7,544 nucleotides of DNA from Deltaproteobacteria bacterium (GTDB lineage Bacteria > Desulfobacterota > Desulfobacteria > Desulfobacterales > Desulfobacteraceae). Below the pieces are notes generated by a model. That model searched no databases. It was not told the origin of the DNA and saw only the letters and a program-made list of their open reading frames with translations. The stretch is from positions 1 to 7,544 of the forward strand of contig JAFCZY010000076.1 of the NCBI GenBank assembly GCA_019314105.1, given 5' to 3'. This document shows positions 6,353-7,544 of the stretch, piece by piece. Numbering within the stretch: position 1 is the first letter of the stretch; the number at the start of each line of letters is the position of its first letter. The position numbers were made by a program, and so were the translations under genes.

Positions 6353-7544
6353 TTAAGTTTCACTGGAAAATGTCACAACCGGTTCTTTTAATATACACTC
6401 CATCGCATCTTTTGCCGTTTTGGCAATAACAGGAAAGCTCTCTTCCAGTTTTGATATCTGCCTTAAGTTTTCACCGGTTCTTAAAATCAAACGAGCAAAA
6501 TCTCCTTCTGCAAAATCTGATTGGGTGACTATATTTTCCCAGGCTTCATCATGGGCCCAGGAATACATCAGCAGGCTTGGCTGAATAAACAGGTTGGGGG
6601 CATGAAAGCCTTTTTTGAGCAGTTTAACGGCAAATGGTTTTAATCCTTTTCTTGCATCCAGAAAGGCTTCCTTTAAGCGTTTGGGCAGGGCTTTATTGTA
6701 TAAGGGGTCATCTGTAAATTCTTTTTCATTGACAAAGGAAGCAATAATGGCAGCCAATAAAGCAGGATCAGTCTGTGGCAAGAGATTTTTTCTGATGCTC
6801 TGGGCAACCAGAAGCGGCGTGTCAAGCCTCAGTTTTGAAGCCCAGAGGCCATCTTCGGTGAGTTTTCCGTCATTTGTAACAAAATTTTCTTCGGCCAGAA
6901 AGTCCATATGGTCGATAAAATCAAGCCAGAGAAATTCAAGATCCGGGCCGAATTTTTTCCTTGCTTCCCCCCCACCTTTCTTTTCTGACAGGATAAGATA
7001 TGATGCAAATGATTTTTCCAGAAGCAGTTTTATCTGATCCGGTGTATGGGACAGCAACAGGTTTAACACCATGGAAAAATTGATGGTTATCTGGCTTTCT
7101 ATATCTGAGGGAGGGGCGTTGTTCAAGGTTGCAACATGTTTTAAGTTCATGAACTTGCCGGGTAAAATAATTCCAAATCCAATGTTATCCATTCCCCTTC
7201 TTCCGGCCCTGCCCGACATCTGGGCAAATTCACTGGGGGTTAACGGCATGAATTCTACCCCGTTGAACCGGTCAGAGTTCAGGACGACAACGGACCGCGC
7301 AGGAAAATTGACACCTGCCGCCACGGTGGATGTGGCAAACATGGCGTCCAGCAACCCATCTGCCATAAGGGTTTCAACCACCACTTTCCATGCTGGAAGA
7401 TGGCCGCTGTGGTGGGATGCAGTGGCTGTCTGTTCCAGGTATTTGCGCTGGTTGTGGTTTGAAAGATGCGGATTGCCTGAGGTCAGCTCATTGATTTTGT
7501 TAAATAAAGCCTCTTTTTTTTTCGGATTTCTGGATAACAAGTCT
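6353..7544 (-). CDS. Ski2-like DEAD/DEAH-box helicase, C-terminal part (cut by window edge)
   Basis: The reading frame stays open to the right edge, so the N-terminal part, with ATP-binding motifs I-III, lies outside. The visible portion, about 396 codons, begins within the second helicase domain. HHSGHLPAWK is followed by motif V (FATSTVAAGVNFPA) and motif VI (QMSGRAGRRG), whose arginines contact ATP. The form of these motifs is that of the Ski2/Mtr4/Hel308 superfamily 2 branch. The last 150 residues end in SDFAEGDFARLILRTGENLRQI, which resembles the DSHCT domain of Ski2 and Mtr4, so an RNA helicase role is more likely than DNA repair. Bacterial members are poorly studied, and the substrate is unknown. 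The TTG at 7540 is not the true start; it lies inside the conserved fold. The stop (6355-6353) lies 16 bases from the ridA ATG, so this gene probably heads or belongs to the operon running to the DMT transporter. Confidence 0.88.
   Translation of the reverse strand, partial: DLLSRNPKKKEALFNKINELTSGNPHLSNHNQRKYLEQTATASHHSGHLPAWKVVVETLMADGLLDAMFATSTVAAGVNFPARSVVVLNSDRFNGVEFMPLTPSEFAQMSGRAGRRGMDNIGFGIILPGKFMNLKHVATLNNAPPSDIESQITINFSMVLNLLLSHTPDQIKLLLEKSFASYLILSEKKGGGEARKKFGPDLEFLWLDFIDHMDFLAEENFVTNDGKLTEDGLWASKLRLDTPLLVAQSIRKNLLPQTDPALLAAIIASFVNEKEFTDDPLYNKALPKRLKEAFLDARKGLKPFAVKLLKKGFHAPNLFIQPSLLMYSWAHDEAWENIVTQSDFAEGDFARLILRTGENLRQISKLEESFPVIAKTAKDAMECILKEPVVTFSSET

Noticed and set aside
5959..6363. 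Longer RidA form starting at ATG 6363
   Set aside because: It would overlap the helicase stop codon and add nine residues not typical of the family. AAAGGA lies seven bases before the ATG at 6336, which gives the normal N terminus.
6337..6400. Internal promoter for ridA-ettA within the helicase end
   Set aside because: TTGTGA- and TTAAAT-like hexamers are present, but the matches are poor and the spacing is not persuasive in AT-rich sequence.
6615..7037. 140-residue + strand reading frame opposite the helicase
   Set aside because: It is antisense to a well-conserved protein, has low-complexity Ser-rich composition and no recognisable domain. It is best explained as a shadow of the helicase codons.
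6353..7540. TTG at 7540 as the real start of the helicase
   Set aside because: The codon to its left is also open, and the protein would lack the whole ATP-binding domain. The gene simply runs off the window.

Overview
The window is a moderately AT-rich stretch of bacterial chromosome with ordinary housekeeping genes on both strands. The class III cyclase-like protein, the DAHP synthase-prephenate dehydratase fusion, the Ski2-like DSHCT helicase and the general codon use suggest a deltaproteobacterium of the Desulfobacteraceae type (sulfate reducers). That assignment is inference from protein style only; there is no rRNA or other taxonomic marker here.

Left part, + strand. A divergent class III nucleotidyl-cyclase-like protein (1-1164, start not certain because the window begins there) is followed by a 287-base gap, then by a bifunctional aromatic amino acid gene (1452-3320). 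That gene joins a type I-beta DAHP synthase (first step of the shikimate pathway) to a prephenate dehydratase with a C-terminal ACT domain (phenylalanine branch).

The gap is the most interesting part of the window. It holds a candidate promoter with a perfect TTGACA, a 25-codon leader ORF (1235-1312) with seven Phe codons, five of them consecutive, and two intrinsic terminators in tandem (1333-1369 and 1377-1411). The RNA segments between them can pair in mutually exclusive ways: 1270-1280 with 1292-1302, 1300-1307 with 1339-1346, 1333-1346 with 1355-1368, 1359-1367 with 1377-1385, and 1377-1384 with 1395-1402. This is the layout of ribosome-mediated transcription attenuation, as in E. coli pheA and trp. 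It would put both the entry step of aromatic synthesis and the phenylalanine branch under phenylalanyl-tRNA supply.

Right part, - strand. A tightly packed gene row is read right to left: the C-terminal part of a Ski2-like DEAD/DEAH helicase (cut by the window edge), a RidA-family imine deaminase, the ribosome-associated ABC-F protein EttA, and a ten-helix EamA/DMT transporter. Spacings are 9 to 16 bases, and each downstream start has a Shine-Dalgarno at or beside the preceding stop codon, so this looks like one operon. It ends in a long hairpin (3337-3379) whose base contains the transporter stop codon. The hairpin sits between the two convergent units.

No mobile element, CRISPR array, tRNA or rRNA was seen. 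The candidate for something undescribed is the Phe-codon leader with two interlocked terminators in front of the fused aroF-pheA gene.
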